From Phytohabitans aurantiacus (GTDB lineage Bacteria > Actinomycetota > Actinomycetes > Mycobacteriales > Micromonosporaceae), in NCBI RefSeq assembly GCF_027923225.1, contig NZ_BSDI01000021.1:95570-159569 (forward strand): 64,000 nt of DNA, read 5' to 3'. The notes under the pieces were generated by a model, which was not told where the DNA came from, searched no databases, and worked only from the letters and a program-made list of their open reading frames with translations. Both the position numbers and the translations under genes were made by a program. Numbering within the stretch: position 1 is the stretch's first letter; each line of letters opens with the position of its first letter. This document shows positions 41,952 to 50,560 of the stretch, piece by piece.

Positions 41952-42479
41952 ATGTCACGCCGCCTACCACTGCTCGCCGCCGCGCTCGCGCTCGGCCTGC
42001 TGTCCACGCTCGCGGTCTCCGTCGCACCGGGACGTCCCGGTGCCGCGCCCGCCGCCGCGGTGACCCCGCCGCCGTCGTACCCGTCGTGGTGCGCGATGCT
42101 CGACCACACCACCGGCGGAATCAGATGGACGGTGGTGGGCGTCGAGTCCGTGGCCACCACGCGCCTGATCTTCTGGCACGGCAGGTTGCCGGCCGCGCCG
42201 CATCAGTACGCCGGCAGCCGGCTCGCCAAGTGCACCAACGGCGCCGAGTACTGGAGTGTGCAGGACATCGAACTGCGCACGGCCGGCACGGACGACCCGG
42301 TGTGCACGCGGTCGGGCAGCTTCCAGCGGCCGGGTACCCGCGACGTGTACCGGTACGTCGGTGAGGGGCCGGGCCGCGACGGCGGCGCTGACCGGTACCG
42401 GTACTGGCGGATCGAACGGGCCGGCTCGGGGATGGGCCCGTTCGACGAGGTCTACCGGTGCGGCGGTCAGTCCGGGTAG
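41952..42479 (+). CDS. Secreted protein of unknown function
   Basis: 175 aa with a Sec signal peptide (about residues 1-38, RRLPLLAAALALGLLSTLA). The mature part has four Cys and many aromatic residues (SYPSWCAMLD, AKCTNGAEYWSVQD, PVCTRSGSFQRPG, DEVYRCGG), suggesting two disulphides in a small beta domain. Not assigned to a family. About 100 bp downstream of the LGFP-like gene on the same strand. Confidence 0.7.
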   Translation: MSRRLPLLAAALALGLLSTLAVSVAPGRPGAAPAAAVTPPPSYPSWCAMLDHTTGGIRWTVVGVESVATTRLIFWHGRLPAAPHQYAGSRLAKCTNGAEYWSVQDIELRTAGTDDPVCTRSGSFQRPGTRDVYRYVGEGPGRDGGADRYRYWRIERAGSGMGPFDEVYRCGGQSG

Positions 42480-42494
42480 CGCGTCCGGTGTCAG

Positions 42495-42532
42495 CGGCGG
42501 GGCCCAGGAGTTGTCCATCCTGGACCCCGCCG
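42495..42532. terminator. Hairpin between convergent genes
   Basis: CGGCGGGGcCCAGGA, 8-nt loop, TCCTGGaCCCCGCCG. A strong stem between the stops at 42479 (+) and 42540 (-). No clear T-tract. Confidence 0.6.
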
Positions 42533-42539
42533 CCGGCGG

Positions 42540-43466
42540 TCAGCCCAGCGGCACAGGCTCCCGGGCGGCGCGCCGGGCGCGGAGCGACGCGCGCAGTACC
42601 AGGGTCGCCAGCGCCAGTCCGGCGCCGAACAGGGTCAGCGGCACGACGGTACGCAGGATGAAAAGGCCGTGCCCGGCGGTACCGGCCGTTTCGCGCAGGG
42701 TGGCCGCCGACTCGGCCGAGTAGCTGGCGTCCAGGTCGAATACCGTGACGGGCGGCAGCGCGAAGTCGCCGATCTTGATGACCGCCTGGGTGACCTGCTT
42801 CTGCCGTACGTCGAGCACGACGGATGTCTCGCTGTCCACCCAGTACGTCGTGTCGCTTGTGGAGGTCAGCGTCACCGGCAGGCCCTGCGGTATCGCCCGC
42901 ACGGTCGCCGGATCGCGCACCTGCCCGGATGAGTGCGACGTGTAGACGTGCGCCTGGCGGCCGGCGAACTCCTCGGTGCCGCGGTACCGTGCCGTCACCA
43001 GCGTCTGGGTCAGGAAGTCCCACCGCTCGTAGTCGCGGGCCCGCGGTGGCAGCGGAAATCCGAGCACCAGGCCCTGGTGCGGCTCCACCTGGCTGCCGGC
43101 GGGCGCGGTCGCGGGCAGGAACGTGCGGCGGTCGACTGCCCAGGAGTGCGTCGTGGTCTGCAGCAGCGCGTTGCCCGGTCCCTCCACGGTGGACTCGTTC
43201 ACCACGACGGCGGCGTCGCTCGTGGCGGAGGCGACGTAGACCCGGTTGGTGATGGCGACCGGGATGTTGGCGCGAATCGCGTTGCCCAGGTCGCCAGCCT
43301 GGATCGCGGTCATGTCGACCAGCGTGGCGGTGCCGGTGAGGCGCACCGAGCTGTCCAGGTTGGCCGGCAGCTTGAGCAGCGCGGGAACGGCCAGTGGCCG
43401 CACCGACGCGCTCGCGGCGATCAGCAGTACCGCTCCGGCGGCGGCGAACGCACGTGCCTTACCCAT
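42540..43466 (-). CDS. DUF3068 domain membrane protein
   Basis: 308 aa. N-terminal membrane segment (AFAAAGAVLLIAASASV), extracytoplasmic beta-rich DUF3068 region (TATLVDMTAIQAGDL, YERWDFLTQTLVTARY, TTYWVDSETSVVLDVRQKQV) and one C-terminal membrane helix (VVPLTLFGAGLALATLVL). The PorA-related DUF3068 family is actinobacterial; molecular role unknown. Confidence 0.87.
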   Translation of the reverse strand: MGKARAFAAAGAVLLIAASASVRPLAVPALLKLPANLDSSVRLTGTATLVDMTAIQAGDLGNAIRANIPVAITNRVYVASATSDAAVVVNESTVEGPGNALLQTTTHSWAVDRRTFLPATAPAGSQVEPHQGLVLGFPLPPRARDYERWDFLTQTLVTARYRGTEEFAGRQAHVYTSHSSGQVRDPATVRAIPQGLPVTLTSTSDTTYWVDSETSVVLDVRQKQVTQAVIKIGDFALPPVTVFDLDASYSAESAATLRETAGTAGHGLFILRTVVPLTLFGAGLALATLVLRASLRARRAAREPVPLG

Positions 43467-43537
43467 GCTGGTCTGCTTAACACCGGGTGCGGCACGGGGT
43501 AACTACGCCGGATTGACACCCCGAACCCTGGTTGTTG

Positions 43538-44032
43538 TCACTCCGCGTCGTACCGCGTATACAGCGCCGCCCGCGCACCGTCGGGGTCGAGCCGGCTCAG
43601 GATGGCGTCGGTGATCTCCCTGAGCTGGGTGACCTGCTCCGGGGCGAGGGCGTCGATGACGTTCTGCCGCACCGTCTCCACGTGACCGGGCGCACTGTCG
43701 CGCACCTTCTGCCAGCCGGCCTCGGTGAGCCGGGCGTTGGTGGCCCGCCGGTCGTCGGCGCACGGGAACCGCTCCAGCAGCCCGCGCGCTTCCAGCCGCT
43801 GCACGACGTGCGACAGGCGGGCGAGCGTCGCCCCGGTGCGCTGCGCCACGGCCGTCATCCGCAGCGTGTGCTCGGGAGACTCCGACAGCATCGCGAGCAC
43901 GTAGTAGTCGAAGTGGGTCAGCTGCGCGTCGCGCCGCAACTGGCTGTCGAGGACGCCGGGCAGCAGCTCCATCACCGTCACGAGCCGCACCCAGGCCCCG
44001 AGTTGCTCCCGGTCGAGCCACCGCGTGTCCAT
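43538..44032 (-). CDS. MarR family transcriptional regulator
   Basis: 164 aa from ATG 44032. Winged helix: LTHFDYYVLAMLSES, MTAVAQRTGATLARLSHVVQ, and the wing DRRATNARLTEAG. Divergent from the F420-type reductase; two perfect GTTGTA-N2-TACAAC sites lie between them. Confidence 0.92.
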   Translation of the reverse strand: MDTRWLDREQLGAWVRLVTVMELLPGVLDSQLRRDAQLTHFDYYVLAMLSESPEHTLRMTAVAQRTGATLARLSHVVQRLEARGLLERFPCADDRRATNARLTEAGWQKVRDSAPGHVETVRQNVIDALAPEQVTQLREITDAILSRLDPDGARAALYTRYDAE

Positions 44033-44053
44033 GCTCACATCATACCGCAAAAG

Positions 44054-44100
44054 GTTGTAGTTACAACTAGCCGCCCTGTAAAACTAGTTGTAGGTACAAC
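44054..44100. promoter_or_regulatory. Pair of MarR operators
   Basis: GTTGTAGTTACAAC at 44054-44067 and GTTGTAGGTACAAC at 44087-44100, each with perfect 6-bp arms. Centres are 33 bp apart (about three helical turns), between marR and the reductase gene. Confidence 0.82.
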
Positions 44101-44116
44101 CAACGAGGAGGACATC

Positions 44117-44692
44117 ATGGCTCACGTGAGTGTCATCGGCACCGGCAACATGGGGCAGGCCATCGCCGGCCTGGCGACCAAGGGCGGCAACACCGTCGAG
44201 GTGTTCGGCAGCTCCGACGCCGACAAGCACGTCACCGGCGACATCGTGGTACTGGCCGTGCCCTACCCGGCCGTCTCCCAGGTACTGGCCCAGCGCGCCG
44301 AGCAGCTCGCCGGCAAGATCGTCATCGACATCACCAACCCGCTGAACTTCGAGACGTTCGACGCGCTGGTCGTGCCCGCCGACAGCTCCGCCACGGCCGG
44401 GATCGCCGCCGCGCTGCCCTCGTCACGGGTGCTCAAGGCGTTCAACACCAACTTCGCCGGCACCCTTGTCGCCGGCACCGTCGACGGGCAGCCGACCACC
44501 GTACTCGTGGCCGGTGACGACACCGACGCGAAGGCGCTGGTGACCGGGCTGGTCAGCGCGGCCGGCCTGCGCGCCGTCGACGCCGGCGGCCTCACGCGCG
44601 CCCGCGAGCTGGAGGCGATCGGCTTCCTGCAGATCACGCTGGCCGCGGCCGAGAAGGTCTCCTGGACCGGCGGGTTCGCGGTCGCGCGCTGA
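44117..44692 (+). CDS. NADPH:F420 oxidoreductase-like dehydrogenase
   Basis: 191 aa with GAGGAG 6 nt before the ATG. Rossmann motif VSVIGTGNMGQAIAGL, then VVLAVPYPAV, IDITNPLNFETFD, VLKAFNTNFAGTL, and the C-terminal LTRARELEAIGFLQ. This is the Fno/F420-reductase family; small members may act on other carbonyls. Controlled by the divergent MarR. Confidence 0.87.
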   Translation: MAHVSVIGTGNMGQAIAGLATKGGNTVEVFGSSDADKHVTGDIVVLAVPYPAVSQVLAQRAEQLAGKIVIDITNPLNFETFDALVVPADSSATAGIAAALPSSRVLKAFNTNFAGTLVAGTVDGQPTTVLVAGDDTDAKALVTGLVSAAGLRAVDAGGLTRARELEAIGFLQITLAAAEKVSWTGGFAVAR

Positions 44693-44704
44693 CCGCCGGC
44701 GCGG

Positions 44705-44899
44705 TCACAGCAGGGACGGACCGCGCTCCGGCACCTCGATATCGTCGGTCTCGCCGTGCGGGCACATGCAGACGCCCTGCTCAGCGACCAGCCTGGCCCG
44801 CATCGGCGTGTATTCGTTCTTGTCCAGAGCGGGCAGCGGCCGTCCACATTGATCACACTGTCGGACACCGGTGCCCGCGCCGAGGCGGCTTGCCGTCAT
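44705..44899 (-). CDS. Small zinc-ribbon-like protein
   Basis: 64 aa. AAGGAG 6 nt before ATG 44899. CDQCGRPLPALDKNEYTP and VCMCPHGETDD give two Cys pairs for one metal site. No homologue recognised. Convergent with the reductase, 12 bp between stops. Confidence 0.7.
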   Translation of the reverse strand: MTASRLGAGTGVRQCDQCGRPLPALDKNEYTPMRARLVAEQGVCMCPHGETDDIEVPERGPSLL

Positions 44900-44991
44900 T
44901 CGGATCTCCTTTTGGGGGATCGGAGTCGTAAGCCTCCACGATCCCCTCCGCGCCCCGTGCGCGCCACCCCGCCGGCGGCTGGTGAGCGAAC

Positions 44992-45348
44992 TCACCAGCC
45001 CTGCGGCACATGCCCGTTGCCGTAGCCGCCGCGGCCCTGCACCGGGATCTGGGGCGGCATCTGCTGCGGGTGCGCCGGCTGTGCCGAGGGCGTTTGCGCG
45101 CACGTCGCCGCGTGCTGCACCTGCCACTGGTGCAGGGCGTTCTTGACCCGCACCGCGTCGGTCATGGCCGCGTCTCGCTCCTGGTGCAGGCGGCTCATCT
45201 CGTCGGCCACGTGGCGCAGGAAGGCGTAGACCTGCTCCGGATCCAGGCCGCCACGGCGGCGCGAAGCCGCCGCGAAAGTCGCGTCACGCACGTCCTGCGG
45301 GCGCAGCCGACCGGCTGGTCCGCCCGGGCCAGTGGACACGCAGCTCAC
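44992..45348 (-). CDS. DivIVA-domain protein
   Basis: 118 aa. N-terminal DivIVA-like segment (GRLRPQDVRDATFAAAS, GLDPEQVYAFLRHVADEM) with a short coiled coil (RLHQERDAAMTDAVRVKNAL), then a Pro/Gln/Gly-rich tail. Much shorter than the polar-growth DivIVA, so a satellite family member. Confidence 0.78.
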   Translation of the reverse strand: MSCVSTGPGGPAGRLRPQDVRDATFAAASRRRGGLDPEQVYAFLRHVADEMSRLHQERDAAMTDAVRVKNALHQWQVQHAATCAQTPSAQPAHPQQMPPQIPVQGRGGYGNGHVPQGW

Positions 45349-45504
45349 CTCACCACCGAACAGCCGGGGCGGGGGTGACCACCGGCAGGTCCACTGTAGT
45401 CGACCGCAGCGGGTTGGCGCTGCAACGCAACAAGCCTGACCTGCGGTATCCCGGCCCGGAATAACACTGCAATTAGGACCTTCAGTGCGATCCGCTCAAG
45501 ATCG

Positions 45505-46851
45505 TCAAGCCTGCTCCGGCGTCCGCAGGAGCACACTGGCGGTCGCGGTGGCGAGTACCAGCACGGCGGCGGCCAGCACGCTGACGCGCAGGCCGTGCGC
45601 GAAGCCGGTCCGGCGCGCGACGAGCGCGCCGAAGACCGCCACGGCGAGGGCGCCGCCGACCTGGCGGCAGGTGTTGAGCACACCCGAGGCCATGCCGGCA
45701 CGCTCGGCCGGCAGGCTGTCGAGCAGCAGGGCGGTGAGCGCGGGTACGGCGATGCCGCCGCCCACACCGACGGGGATCATCAACACGGCGAGCCATACGG
45801 TCGGCGCCTGGGCCGCGCCCGCGTACAGGATCAGCAAACCGGCCGCCATGAGCGACTGGCCGACGATGATCGGCAGGCGCGGACCGTAGCGCTCGGCGAG
45901 CCGAGCGGCGGCCAGGTTGCAGGCGGCGACCAGCGCGGTCATCGGCAGGAACGCGAGGCCCGTTTCGAGGGCCGACCAGCCGCGCTCCTGCTGCAGGTAC
46001 AGGCTGAGCAGGAAGACTGATCCGTAGAAGCCGACGTTCAGGGCGAAGCCCACCGCGAGCGTCACCGGCACCGTGCGGAACCGGAGCAGGCCCAGCGGCA
46101 CCATCGGGTGAGCGCCAAGAGCCTGAGCCGCCACGAACACGCCCATCGCCAGCACCGCCACGGCCAGCGCGCCCAGCACCGGGCCGGCACCGAAACCCTC
46201 CGCACCGCCCTCGATCAGGCCGAACGTGAGCGCACCCATCGCCAGTACGGCGGCCACCTGACCGGTCCAGTCGAACGGCACCGCTCGCCGCGGCGACCGC
46301 GCCAGCCGCGTGAGCAGCAACAACGCCGCGGCACACACCGGTACGTTGACAAAGAAGATCATCCGCCAGCTGGCCAGGCTCAGCAGGCCACCCAGTACCG
46401 GTCCGGCCGCCGAGCCCACCGCGCCCCCGACCGCCCAGATCGCGATCGCCCGGCCGCGGCGCGCCTGGTCCGGGTACGCCTCGCGGATCAGCGCCAGCGA
46501 TGCTGGCATCACCACCGCGGCGCCCGCACCCTGCACCAGGCGGGCCACCACGAGCACACCCAGGCCGGGCGCCAGCCCGCAGGCCACAGAGGCGGTCACG
46601 AACACCGCCAGCCCGATCGCGTACGCCCGACGGGCGCCGACGCGATCCGAGTACACGCCAGCCGAGAGCAGGAGCGCGGCGAACATCAGCGTGTACCCGT
46701 CGACGACCCACTGCAGGCCGGTCATCCCGCCGCCGAGGTCGCGCCCCATCGCGGGTAACGCGACATTGACGACGAGCGCGTCGAGCGTGACGACGAAGAA
46801 GCCGAGCAGGCCGGCGAGGAGAGCGGATTTCTGGGCAGTCGTGGTAGTCAT
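45505..46851 (-). CDS. DHA2 family MFS transporter
   Basis: 448 aa from ATG 46851. MFS features: LQWVVDGYTLMFAALLL, SDRVGARRAYAIG (motif A), LASWRMIFFVNVPV (motif C region), then C-terminal repeats of hydrophobic segments. Predicted drug or metabolite exporter. No adjacent regulator. Confidence 0.9.
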   Translation of the reverse strand: MTTTTAQKSALLAGLLGFFVVTLDALVVNVALPAMGRDLGGGMTGLQWVVDGYTLMFAALLLSAGVYSDRVGARRAYAIGLAVFVTASVACGLAPGLGVLVVARLVQGAGAAVVMPASLALIREAYPDQARRGRAIAIWAVGGAVGSAAGPVLGGLLSLASWRMIFFVNVPVCAAALLLLTRLARSPRRAVPFDWTGQVAAVLAMGALTFGLIEGGAEGFGAGPVLGALAVAVLAMGVFVAAQALGAHPMVPLGLLRFRTVPVTLAVGFALNVGFYGSVFLLSLYLQQERGWSALETGLAFLPMTALVAACNLAAARLAERYGPRLPIIVGQSLMAAGLLILYAGAAQAPTVWLAVLMIPVGVGGGIAVPALTALLLDSLPAERAGMASGVLNTCRQVGGALAVAVFGALVARRTGFAHGLRVSVLAAAVLVLATATASVLLRTPEQA

Positions 46852-47078
46852 ACGGTCGCCTGCCAGGTGCTGGCAGGACCCCCCATCGCGGTATTCGCGC
46901 ACGTGGCGCCCCCAGCCACGGAGCCCGCAACGAGATCCGCGACTTCTTGATCTTCGCCGTCCCAAGATTACTCCCGACGAAGCGGACCCGCCCGCGTCCC
47001 ACATCACACCGCACTCTCGCCCCGCCAGCGTCGCCGCCGCGGCGGCGCGGCGGCGCGGCGTCCGGCCGCCCTCTGCCG

Positions 47079-47160
47079 CCGATCAAGGGCGAATGCACGT
47101 GGTTCGATCTCCTTTCGCGCGTATTCGCCCTTGATCGATGCGAATTCCCTTGATCGGCGC
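47079..47160 (+). repeat. Family-2 repeat, copy F
   Basis: CGATCAAGGGCGAATGCACG, centre GTTCGATCTCCTTTC, GCGTATTCGCCCTTGATCG, then CCCTTGATCGGCGC. Confidence 0.9.
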
Positions 47161-47270
47161 GCCGCCGCCCTCAGCGCCGGCCGAGGCGGCGTTGCGGGAG
47201 TCGCGGCGTCCGTCGAGGCCACGGCCCGGCCGGTCCCGCGCAGAGAGGCGTTGCGACTGGAGCAGCAGGC

Positions 47271-47316
47271 GCTGTGAACACTTGTTGCTGCTGGAGCTAC
47301 AACAAACGTTCACAGC
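47271..47316. repeat. Family-3 palindromic repeat, copy 3 (degenerate)
   Basis: GCTGTGAACacTTGTTG ... CAACAAacGTTCACAGC. Outer 9 bp paired, several internal mismatches. Same termini and length as 18596. Confidence 0.8.
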
Positions 47317-47510
47317 GCGAGGGATCCGCTACGCGGACCCGGACAATCCGGCCGGGCAGCGGGCCGGCTGCGGCTTTCCGCCGATCCGCCCAGTGCCCAA
47401 TCTTGGCGCTCGACCGTCGCTCTGGTGGCTTGCCAGGGATCGTCACAATCATCGGCCTTCGGCGGCTGGCACCCTAAGCACCAAAGCTGACGGACGTCGA
47501 TGAATACCGA

Positions 47511-48017
47511 TTAAGATCCATAGAGTTCGGTCTCGGAGATGGCCGGGTTACCGCTGTCGGAGCGTCCGAGGCGGGCCGCGGAGCCGAACATGGGTCCACG
47601 GGCGCGCCGGAGCCCGGCGAACCGCCCCAAGCCGAGCGGCTTTGGCACATCGTCGTAGACGGCCTCGATGCCGCCCCTCACCGAGTAGGTCTCGTGCCAG
47701 AAGCCGGTGCCGCCGGAGTCCTGAAGGAAGGTCAGCCACCACTGCCGGTGTGGCTCGGAGCGGGCGAAGGCGAGTAGTGAGGGCAGGTCGCGCCAGTACT
47801 GGCGCATGCCCATGTTCATCGGGAAGAACGAGTAGTACACGGGCTCGTGCAGCAGTAGTCCGTCGGGTTTGTCTGCCACCGACTGGCTGATCTTCCGGCC
47901 GAAGCTGAAGAACGTCCGGATCCCGTAAAGGTGGTTCACCCGCATGCCGAGGTACAGGACCAGGAGGTCAGGGTAGGCGGACAGATCGACGGTTTGCCGG
48001 TTCACGCTGGTTGGCAT
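47511..48017 (-). CDS. DUF4188 family protein (monooxygenase-like)
   Basis: 168 aa from ATG 48017, chosen because GAGGAG lies 6 nt upstream. Core VLYLGMRVNHLYGIRTFF, YWRDLPSLLAFARSEPHRQW, GFWHETYSVRGGIEAVYDDV and KPLGLGRFAGL match the DUF4188 dimeric alpha/beta-barrel family. Function unproven. The same frame continues upstream to GTG 48263 through a methyltransferase-like fragment; a 250-aa fusion product is the alternative reading. Confidence 0.72.
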   Translation of the reverse strand: MPTSVNRQTVDLSAYPDLLVLYLGMRVNHLYGIRTFFSFGRKISQSVADKPDGLLLHEPVYYSFFPMNMGMRQYWRDLPSLLAFARSEPHRQWWLTFLQDSGGTGFWHETYSVRGGIEAVYDDVPKPLGLGRFAGLRRARGPMFGSAARLGRSDSGNPAISETELYGS

Positions 48018-48263
48018 CGCGAGCTCCTCGGCGAAGGTGGTGAACACGCCGTCCGTTGGCAGGACGGCGACCACAGTGGACAGTAGGTCGAGTTGATGGT
48101 GCTCGGAGAAGGCGGCCCAGGGAAGGCCGCTGACGACGATGTCGGCCTGGCTGAGCCCCCGCTGCGCCACCGCCGCGGTCGCCACTCTGGCCAACGCCGG
48201 GCCGCTCGGCGCGAGCGCGCCGATCGTCAACGGATCGCGCACGAACTTGAGGATGATCGACAC
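48018..48263 (-). pseudogene. Internally deleted PmtA-like phospholipid methyltransferase remnant
   Basis: In frame with the DUF4188 gene. The N-terminus FVRDPLTIGALAPSGPALAR is that of PmtA-type methyltransferases. The sequence then jumps directly to DIVVSGLPWAAFSEHHQ and GVFTTFAEE, the end of the catalytic domain. The SAM-binding block (normally E-x-G-x-G-x-G, about 60-70 residues) is missing, so it cannot be an active methyltransferase. Confidence 0.65.
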
Positions 48264-48344
48264 GGCTCAGTGCCCGGCGTTCACTGTGGACGGCCAGCAC
48301 AGAACGTGGACCCGCGGGCTTTTCTCTGACCTCATTCCCGCACC

Positions 48345-48423
48345 GTAGGTCGACCTACTTGACGAGAACGGAATTGGTCCTGGATCCGCCGGTCCGGCTT
48401 CGTTCAGTGCCCATCAAGTAGGC
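48345..48423. promoter_or_regulatory. Nested palindromes upstream of the hydrolase operon
   Basis: Perfect 14-bp palindrome GTAGGTCGACCTAC at 48345-48358, and CCTACTTGA (48354-48362) paired with TCAAGTAGG (48415-48423). Candidate operators for the operon starting at 48478. Confidence 0.5.
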
Positions 48424-48477
48424 GTTCGTACGGTGAGCCGGCTGGTCAACGAACTGAGACTGAAGGGATCCACACTG

Positions 48478-49272
48478 ATGACGACCACCCGCCGTACACT
48501 GCTGGCCGGATCGGCCGTGGCCGCAGCCGGCGCCGCGCTCGGAGCGCCCGCCGCGCAGGCATACTCAGGGCGCGACGGCACGCGAAAGCCCACCGTGGTG
48601 CTGGTACACGGCGCGTTCGCGGACGCCTCGGGCTGGAACGCCGTCGCCGGGCGGCTCATCCGCGCCGGTTACCCGGTCATCGCCCCGGCGAACCCGCTGC
48701 GTGGTGTGGCCGCCGATTCCGCCTATCTGGCCAGCGTCCTGGCCACCATCGGCGGCCCGCTGGTGCTCGCCGCGCACTCCTACGGTGGCATCGTCGTCAC
48801 GAACGCCGTGACCGGCAACACCAACGTCAAGGCGCTTGTCTACGTGGCCGCGTTCGCGCCGGAGCAGGGTGAGACGCTACTGGGCCTGCAGACCAGGTAC
48901 CCGGGAAGCAGGCTCAGCGAGACGGCGCTGGACTTCCGTCCGCACGGTGCGGGCGTCGATGGGTATATCAAGAAGGCGGTCTTCCGCGATGTGTTCGCCG
49001 GCGACGTCCCCAGGGCGACCACCGAGCTGATGTGGGCCGGTCAGCGCCCCGCTGACCTGCGCACGTTGCAGGAGCCGTCCGGCGTCCCGGCCTGGAAGGC
49101 GACTCCTTCCTGGTACCTCGTGGCGCGCGACGACAACGTGCTGCCGGCCGCGGCGCAGTGGTTCATGGCACGGCGGGCCGGTGCTCGCACCGTCGAGGTG
49201 GGCGCCTCGCACGTCGCGATGATTTCCCAGCCCGCCGCGACGGCCGAGCTCATCATGCGCACCGCCTGCTGA
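48478..49272 (+). CDS. Exported alpha/beta hydrolase (Tat-like signal)
   Basis: 264 aa. The N-terminus TTTRRTLLAGSAVAAAGAAL is a twin-arginine-type signal. The hydrolase core has VVLVHGAFADASGWN, nucleophile AAHSYGGIV, and the C-terminal His in VGASHVAMIS. Paralogue of the cytoplasmic hydrolase at 50561; both flank an MFS exporter. GAAGGGA precedes the ATG. Confidence 0.87.
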   Translation: MTTTRRTLLAGSAVAAAGAALGAPAAQAYSGRDGTRKPTVVLVHGAFADASGWNAVAGRLIRAGYPVIAPANPLRGVAADSAYLASVLATIGGPLVLAAHSYGGIVVTNAVTGNTNVKALVYVAAFAPEQGETLLGLQTRYPGSRLSETALDFRPHGAGVDGYIKKAVFRDVFAGDVPRATTELMWAGQRPADLRTLQEPSGVPAWKATPSWYLVARDDNVLPAAAQWFMARRAGARTVEVGASHVAMISQPAATAELIMRTAC

Positions 49273-49282
49273 GGACGAGACA

Positions 49283-50554
49283 ATGCATCAGCGCGCGTAC
49301 GCAGGCCAGTGCAGCGCCGAGGAGGTGCGGCACACCCCGCTGATCCGTAACCCGAAGCTGGCGTTGTTGGCGCTGGCGTTGGGCACCTTCGCGATCGGCA
49401 CGGGCGAGTTCGGCAGCAACGGCATCATCCAGCTGTTCGCATCGGATCTGGCCGTGTCGATCCCGGTCGCGACGTACGCGATCACCGCGTACGCCGTCGG
49501 GGTGATGGTCGGCTCTCCGGCCATCACCCTGCTCGCCGCCCGGGTCAACCGGCGCACCTTGCTCCTCGGCCTGATCGTGCTGTTTCTGGTGGGCAACGGG
49601 CTCTCCGCGCTGGCGCCGAACATCGCACTGCTGGTCGTCTTCCGGTTCGTCGCGGGCAGCGTGCAGGGCGCGTTCTTCGGCGCCGGCGCTGTCGTCGCGG
49701 CGTACGTGTACGGGCCGGGCAAGGGCGGCAAGGCGTTCGCCACCGTGATGGGCGGGCTCACCGTCGCCACCGTCTTCGGGTCGCCGCTGGGCACCTTCAT
49801 CGGCCAGCACGCCGGCTGGCGGGTCATGTACTGGACCGTGGTCGCCGTCGGCCTGCTCGCCGGCGCCGCACTGGTGGCCTGGCTGCCACGCACCGACGAC
49901 CTGCGCGGCGGCTCCATCACCAACGAGCTGGGCGCGCTGTGCCGAGTCAACGTGTGGCTGACGGTCACCGTCGCGGCGCTCGGCATCTCCAGCATTTTCG
50001 CGGTCTACACCTTCATCGGCCCGTTCATCACCGACGCCGCGAGACGCGACGCCTCGCTCATCCCGATCGCGCTCGCCGTCTTCGGCATCGGCATGGCGGT
50101 CGGCAACCACCTCGGCGGACGCGCCGCCGACCGGTACGAACACCGCGGTCTGATCTGGGGTTACGGCGGGGTCCTCGCGGTGCTGGCACTGATCGGCGTG
50201 GCCGGCGGCGATCTGGTCATCCTGCTGCCGTGCCTGTTCGGCGTCGGCGCGACCATGATGTTCGCGATCCCCACCATCCAGGTCCGGCTGACCGCCTTCG
50301 CCCCGGACGCCCCGACCCTGATGGGCGCGCTCAACCTCGCCGCACTCAACCTGGCCAACTCGCTCGGCGCGATCGGCGGCGCGATCACCCTCGACGCCGG
50401 CTGGGGCACCCTGTCCACCGTCTGGGCCGGTGTCATCCTCACCACCGCCGGCCTGCTGCTCTACATCGGCATCGTGGCGCGGCTGAAGCCGGCGCCCGCA
50501 CAAACTCGTGCCGGTGCGAGGCCCGTTTCTCATGTCGTCCAAACGAGAGGTTGA
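49283..50554 (+). CDS. DHA1 family MFS exporter (AraJ/CmlR-like)
   Basis: 423 aa, 12 predicted membrane segments. LALALGTFAIGTGEFGSNGI, GSPAITLLAARVNRRTLLLG, FRFVAGSVQGAFFGAGAVVA. Typical of arabinose/chloramphenicol-type exporters. 10 bp after the exported hydrolase and 6 bp before the cytoplasmic one. Confidence 0.9.
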   Translation: MHQRAYAGQCSAEEVRHTPLIRNPKLALLALALGTFAIGTGEFGSNGIIQLFASDLAVSIPVATYAITAYAVGVMVGSPAITLLAARVNRRTLLLGLIVLFLVGNGLSALAPNIALLVVFRFVAGSVQGAFFGAGAVVAAYVYGPGKGGKAFATVMGGLTVATVFGSPLGTFIGQHAGWRVMYWTVVAVGLLAGAALVAWLPRTDDLRGGSITNELGALCRVNVWLTVTVAALGISSIFAVYTFIGPFITDAARRDASLIPIALAVFGIGMAVGNHLGGRAADRYEHRGLIWGYGGVLAVLALIGVAGGDLVILLPCLFGVGATMMFAIPTIQVRLTAFAPDAPTLMGALNLAALNLANSLGAIGGAITLDAGWGTLSTVWAGVILTTAGLLLYIGIVARLKPAPAQTRAGARPVSHVVQTRG

Positions 50555-50560
50555 TGAATC

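Larger units (their letters stand above)
46852..47510. other. Intergenic region with family-2 and family-3 repeats
   Basis: 659 bp with no supported gene. Contains family-2 copy F (47079) and family-3 copy 3 (47271), and otherwise nothing recognised. Confidence 0.6.
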
